From positions 2,976,001 to 3,040,000 of the forward strand of contig OY970371.1 of the NCBI GenBank assembly GCA_963718695.1: a stretch of 64,000 bases of DNA, in the 5' to 3' direction. The notes under the pieces were generated by a model. The model was not told where the DNA came from, made no database searches, and saw only the letters and a list, made by a program, of their open reading frames with translations. Source of the DNA: Manganitrophus sp963718695 (lineage in GTDB: Bacteria; Nitrospirota; Nitrospiria; SBBL01; Manganitrophaceae). The position numbers were made by a program, and so were the translations under genes. Each line of letters begins with the position of its first letter. Positions within the stretch are counted from its first letter, which is position 1. Below are positions 60,819 to 64,000 of this stretch, in pieces.

Positions 60819-62657
60819 TCAAAAGGTGACCTTTACGCCGCCGTAGCCGGAGAACCCCGCCGTCGCATAGCCGATGACCTCCTCATACTCCCGATCAAAG
60901 AGGTTCTCGACCCGTGCAAAAAGTGAGACGTTCTGGTGAACGGCGTAGGTCCCTGAGAGGTCGACGACGGTATAGTCATCCATCTTTCCAGCAAAATCAG
61001 AACGATCTCCCACATATCGAACCTGGAGAATCAGGAGGAGGGGATGAATGGGCCGAACTGAGAGATTTCCTCCCGCTTGATAACGGGGTCGGCGTATCAG
61101 CTCGCCGCCATCTTCATCTTCGGTATTCAAGAGGGTGTAATTTGCTGACAGGCTGACGTTTTCTGTCGGCCTTGCCGAGATGTCAAACTCCCATCCGTTC
61201 ATCTTTGCCCGCGCAAGGTTGATCGGAATGAATTGGACAAAGTCAAAAACAATCAGCTGTTCAATCCGATTCTGAAAATAAGTTGCTCCAACCCGGACCC
61301 GCTCGTTCTGAAAGGACTGCTCGACGCCAGCTTCGTAACTTCTACTTTTCTCTGGATTCAGATCTTCATTGCCACAGCAGGGGAAAAAGAGATCCACAAG
61401 GGTCGGGGCATGAAAGCCGGTGCCGTATGCCGCATGGATCTTGGTTGCTGTCGATTTCACGAGATAGGCTCCTTCGATCTTGTAAGTCGTCTCGTTTCCA
61501 AACCGGTCGTTGTCGTCGTACCGAACGCCGAAGTTCAAAATAACGGGCGAGAGGCGAAGCTGGTTGAAGGCATAGACGGCGTGATTGGTAAGCGATTCCT
61601 CTGCAATACCGTCACGACTCTCCCCTTCTTGAAATTCATATTCGTAGCCGAGCGTCAACAGCGCCGTGGGACTGAGATCGATATGATTCCTCCAATCCAC
61701 CCGCCTTCCCCGCGCATCAAACTCATAGTTATTGAACGATCCGGGAGCCGGATCTTGCCCTTCCAGCTCTTCAAAGCTGAAAGAGGCCTTCAACTCCTGA
61801 CGCCATCCCTCCATGAGGGTGGTCAAGAGGGTGAGAGAGGTCGCCCCGTTTTTTTCGGATTGGACAAAATTCCGAATATCATCCGGCGGACTATCCAGAT
61901 CACTCTCTGAATCGGTATAACGGCCGGTCCACTCCAGGCGTGTTTGTGACGTCAGGTCGATCCCAAGGCGCGAGGAGAGCGTGGTGTTCTCATAGCCGTC
62001 ATCCTCCCGGCCGCCGGCCGCTCTTGAAAATCCTTGGCTGTCGATCCGGCCAGCCGAAAGAGAATAATCGAACCGTTCCGTCGATCCGCTTACCCCCGCC
62101 GTCTCCCGAAAGGTGCGATACGCTCCCGCCTCGAATGAAAGAGAGCCGGTCGGAGGACCTTGACCCTTCTTTGTAAAAATCTGAATGACCCCGCCAACTG
62201 CGTCCGATCCGTAGAGGGTGCTCTGTGGACCCCGAATGACCTCGATCCTCTCGATATTCTCGACCGTCAGGTTGGCAAAGTCGAAGAAACCGGAGAAGGG
62301 GCTGTTGACCTGAACGCCGTCAATCAAGACGAGGGTGTGATCCGGGTTCGTCCCGCGGATGAAGACTGAGGTCGTTCCACCAAGCCCCCCACTTTGGACA
62401 ACGGCAAGACCCGGCACTTCTCGGAGCACTTCCTCCACGGTGGTCAGGTGCTTTTCCTCAATCGTCTTCTCGTCGATGAGGGTAACGGAAGCGGCGGTCT
62501 CCTTCAACGGAACCTCCGTTTGGGTGGCCGTGACAACGACAGGCGGAAAGGTGGGAATCTCTTCAGAGGCTGTTTCTTCTGCGCCGGAAACTTTGGTGGT
62601 GACTGCAATCAGAACGAGAAATGAGCAAAACGCAATACGCCATTGGAACGGGGTCAT
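60819..62657 (-). CDS. btuB: TonB-dependent cobalamin receptor BtuB
   Basis: 612 residues. Signal segment, TonB-box-like PVVVTATQ, plug domain (TVEEVLREVPGLAVVQSGGL, FIRGTNPDHTLVLIDGVQVN, IERIEVIRGPQSTLYGSDAV), barrel, and last strand SGYGGVKVTF. The upstream leader has two cobalamin riboswitches and GGGAGAGG just before the ATG, which fixes the function as B12 or corrinoid uptake. It heads an eleven-gene operon. Confidence 0.93.
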   Translation of the reverse strand: MTPFQWRIAFCSFLVLIAVTTKVSGAEETASEEIPTFPPVVVTATQTEVPLKETAASVTLIDEKTIEEKHLTTVEEVLREVPGLAVVQSGGLGGTTSVFIRGTNPDHTLVLIDGVQVNSPFSGFFDFANLTVENIERIEVIRGPQSTLYGSDAVGGVIQIFTKKGQGPPTGSLSFEAGAYRTFRETAGVSGSTERFDYSLSAGRIDSQGFSRAAGGREDDGYENTTLSSRLGIDLTSQTRLEWTGRYTDSESDLDSPPDDIRNFVQSEKNGATSLTLLTTLMEGWRQELKASFSFEELEGQDPAPGSFNNYEFDARGRRVDWRNHIDLSPTALLTLGYEYEFQEGESRDGIAEESLTNHAVYAFNQLRLSPVILNFGVRYDDNDRFGNETTYKIEGAYLVKSTATKIHAAYGTGFHAPTLVDLFFPCCGNEDLNPEKSRSYEAGVEQSFQNERVRVGATYFQNRIEQLIVFDFVQFIPINLARAKMNGWEFDISARPTENVSLSANYTLLNTEDEDGGELIRRPRYQAGGNLSVRPIHPLLLILQVRYVGDRSDFAGKMDDYTVVDLSGTYAVHQNVSLFARVENLFDREYEEVIGYATAGFSGYGGVKVTF

Positions 62658-62702
62658 CTATCCTCTCCCTTCGAAAGGTGAAATGTGATCCTGAAAGGGC
62701 CC

Positions 62703-62845
62703 GGTCTCCTGGCTGAGGGCAACCTACTCCCACGCCTTCCCGGAGAACATTTTTATTCTCCAGTGGCCGTTGTGGTTTCGTTCCCATTACAGTTGCGGGG
62801 CAGCAGCGGTTTTGCACCGCTTTCCCGATCAACCCTTCAGGTATT
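62703..62845 (-). ncRNA. Cobalamin riboswitch, btuB-proximal
   Basis: The minus strand holds the classic set in order: GCGGTGCAAAACCGC, TGCCCCGCAACTGTAA, AACGAAACCACAACGGCCACTG (B12-box type), GAAGGCGTGGGAGTAGG, and TCAGCCAGGAGACC. Below it a CCTTTCGAAGG hairpin overlaps the btuB ribosome site (about 62670-62682), so this copy probably acts on translation. No T-run follows. Confidence 0.92.
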
Positions 62846-62860
62846 TAGTTAGCTATTTTG

Positions 62861-62886
62861 TAGGGGCGATCCACGTGATCGCCCTG
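62861..62886. repeat. GGGGCGATCCACGTGATCGCCC palindrome between riboswitches
   Basis: GGGCGATC-CACGTG-GATCGCCC type dyad preceded by TGTAG, related to the TGTAGGGGCG family at 46441. It lies just past the terminator of the first riboswitch. Confidence 0.5.
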
Positions 62887-62893
62887 TTTGTCC

Positions 62894-62930
62894 AAAAAAA
62901 ATCCCCGCCTTTCGAATGGAAAGGAGGGGA
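62894..62930 (-). terminator. Intrinsic terminator of the upstream riboswitch
   Basis: On the minus strand TCCCCTCCTTTC, loop, GAAAGGCGGGGA (one mismatch), then eight T. It lies about 60 bases below the upstream cobalamin aptamer, the place of a B12-controlled terminator. Confidence 0.8.
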
Positions 62931-62987
62931 TGGAATGAGTCCGCCCCCCGTCTTGACCATCGAAGACAGGCAGTGCTTTCCGATCCA

Positions 62988-63140
62988 GGCAGGTCTTCTG
63001 GCTCTGGGACGATCTTACTCCCGACCCCTTCCCCCCCGGACATTTTATACGGAGAGTGGTTTGGTCGGTTTCGCGTCCCATGACAGCGGCGGGTCCGCTC
63101 CCGATTTACACGGGATTCCCTTTTCAATCCCGACATGACG
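62988..63140 (-). ncRNA. Cobalamin riboswitch, distal (first transcribed)
   Basis: Minus-strand elements in order: GGGAATCCCGTGTAAATCGGG, GCGGACCCGCCGCTGT, GCGAAACCGACC, then a diverged box (AAACCACTCTCC instead of GCCACTG), GAAGGGGTCGGGAGTAAG, and GAGCCAGAAGACC. The core is complete though box residues differ from the proximal copy. A terminator follows. Confidence 0.88.
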
Positions 63141-63247
63141 TCGGGATCACCTGAACGGGTTCTTTGTCGAACGGGTAATCTATACCAGGGCGGCAGGGCG
63201 AAATCAACAAAAAAAATAATCCTCAAAGGAGGATCTGATTCCAGAGC

Positions 63248-63697
63248 TCAGTCTTGGACGGAGAGGACAAACTCCTGATTGATGTAAACGACGAATTCCG
63301 GTTGAATGAGGGTGAAAAATCGGACCGGCTGATTCAGATAGTCTTTTATGCGGCAGAATCCTTCGGGAAGATTGACGAAGACATCGCCCCGGATCTCTTT
63401 ATTCCGGATCATCTTTAAAGAAATGGAATACTTTATCCCTAACGTCATCAGCTCATCTTTTTCCAGCTGCGCCGGGACCTTCGCCACGACGATATGAGAC
63501 CGATTGACCAGGAGCGTTCCCCCGCTCGCCTTCACAGGGATGAACTTTTTTTCCTCGTGCAGGAGATCCCCCACTTTTTGAAGCCCCGCATGATGCGCCT
63601 CATAGAGGCGAAGAAACACCTCTCCCTCGACTTCGCTCCCGTCGGAGAGCTCGAACAAAACCGGACGGTTCTCTTTTTCGATCTTTCGCTCATCCAC
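63248..63697 (-). CDS. Uncharacterised protein downstream of pilT
   Basis: 149 residues, soluble and beta-rich: VLFELSDGSEVEGEVFLRLY at the start, then KASGGTLLVNRSHIVVAKVP, and a C-terminal FVVYINQEFVLS. It overlaps the pilT-like gene by eight bases, so it is co-expressed with a pilus-retraction motor. It resembles in style the small barrel-type protein at 7375, without a shared motif I can prove. Function unknown. Confidence 0.6.
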   Translation of the reverse strand: MDERKIEKENRPVLFELSDGSEVEGEVFLRLYEAHHAGLQKVGDLLHEEKKFIPVKASGGTLLVNRSHIVVAKVPAQLEKDELMTLGIKYSISLKMIRNKEIRGDVFVNLPEGFCRIKDYLNQPVRFFTLIQPEFVVYINQEFVLSVQD

Positions 63698-64000
63698 GCG
63701 GTGCCGCTCCTTGAGGGGCCGCTCCCTGCCCCGGCAAAGGGAAGAGGGCCTTGTTCAACGCGAATTTATGCGCCTCTTCCATCGATACCTTCTTCGAGGC
63801 CACCAACGCCTGGAGGGCCTGGTCCATGAGCTGCATCCCTTCGGCCTTTCCCGTCTGGATGACCGACGGAATCTGGAACGTCTTTGCTTCCCGGATCAGG
63901 TTGGAGGTGGCCGTGTTCACCAGCAAAATTTCCAGCGCCGCGCATCGCTTGCCGTCCACCGTCTTCACCAGATTCTGTGCGACAACCCCTTTGAGCGATT
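63690..64000 (-). CDS. pilT: PilT-like twitching ATPase, 3' end only (5' end outside window)
   Basis: The minus-strand frame is open to base 64000, so only the last about 103 residues are present. They begin SLKGVVAQNLVKTVDGKRCA, continue EILLVNTATSNLIREAKTF with IPSVIQTGKAEGMQLMDQAL, and end in a Gly/Ala/Pro tail. These are the PilT C-terminal motifs. A GTG at 63968 is an internal codon, not the start. Confidence 0.88.
   Translation of the reverse strand, partial: SLKGVVAQNLVKTVDGKRCAALEILLVNTATSNLIREAKTFQIPSVIQTGKAEGMQLMDQALQALVASKKVSMEEAHKFALNKALFPLPGQGAAPQGAAPRG

Noticed and set aside
1..64000. CRISPR array, prophage, transposase or rRNA operon
   Set aside because: I looked for regular short repeats, integrase/transposase motifs and rRNA cores on both strands and saw none.

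Overview
This is a GC-rich stretch of a Gram-negative bacterial chromosome. It encodes TonB-dependent receptors, lipoproteins, a porin-type cytochrome and an RND efflux pump, so there is an outer membrane. It has one tRNA gene, no rRNA and no CRISPR array. No ribosomal marker is present. From gene content and style (HemE/HemH/HemY-type haem genes, a porin-cytochrome, dense two-component signalling, B12 salvage) I guess a Nitrospirota-like environmental lineage, perhaps close to the Manganitrophus group. That is inference only.

Layout. 1-7.8 kb: a cut surface lipoprotein, nth, a small basic protein, and a signalling group (TonB receptor, YfiR-like protein, convergent CHASE8-type histidine kinase). 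7.8-12.4 kb: tRNA-Met, trpS, a TrpD2-like/CbiX pair, an alpha/beta hydrolase and a CheY-like regulator. 12.5-23.5 kb: a metal-homeostasis region with an outer-membrane protein, ZnuA/ZnuB without an adjacent ATPase, a CzcCBA-type efflux system, and four small His/Cys-bearing envelope proteins between them. 23.7-35.3 kb: an extracytoplasmic redox cluster (ApbE, TlpA-like thioredoxin, DUF4266, DUF3570, CcdA, a monohaem porin-cytochrome with a His/Asp-rich loop, a HemP-like mini-gene), interleaved with two paralogous beta-propeller lipoproteins and a membrane-anchored spermidine-synthase-like protein. 35.4-46.5 kb: a TPR protein, HemG/HemY, a Liv-type ABC transporter, two response-regulator/PAS proteins and an NCS2-type permease. 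46.5-52.7 kb: haem genes hemE and hemH split by an AT-richer restriction-modification island (DUF4928-type putative endonuclease, Dcm-like methylase, Vsr), with a PIN-like/DUF433 toxin-antitoxin pair beyond hemE. 52.8-63.2 kb: a long minus-strand B12 uptake and salvage operon (btuB, membrane protein, cobU, cobT, cobS, PduO-type adenosyltransferase, DUF71 ATPase, btuF, btuC, btuD, tonB) preceded by two tandem cobalamin riboswitches. 63.2-64 kb: a small protein and the 3' end of a pilT-like gene.

Most notable. (1) The RM island sits at the 3' end of hemE and is flanked by a 59-bp imperfect direct repeat (53/59 identical) of the hemE tail. The relic copy is fused in frame to Vsr and still overlaps the hemH start. 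(2) hemE has no ATG at the expected place: a well-spaced Shine-Dalgarno precedes ACG, and a palindromic element lies just upstream carrying an in-frame GTG. (3) Two B12 riboswitches lie in series, the first followed by an intrinsic terminator, the second by a hairpin over the btuB ribosome site. (4) The 23.7-35.3 kb cluster is a candidate undescribed envelope electron-transfer or metal-handling system.
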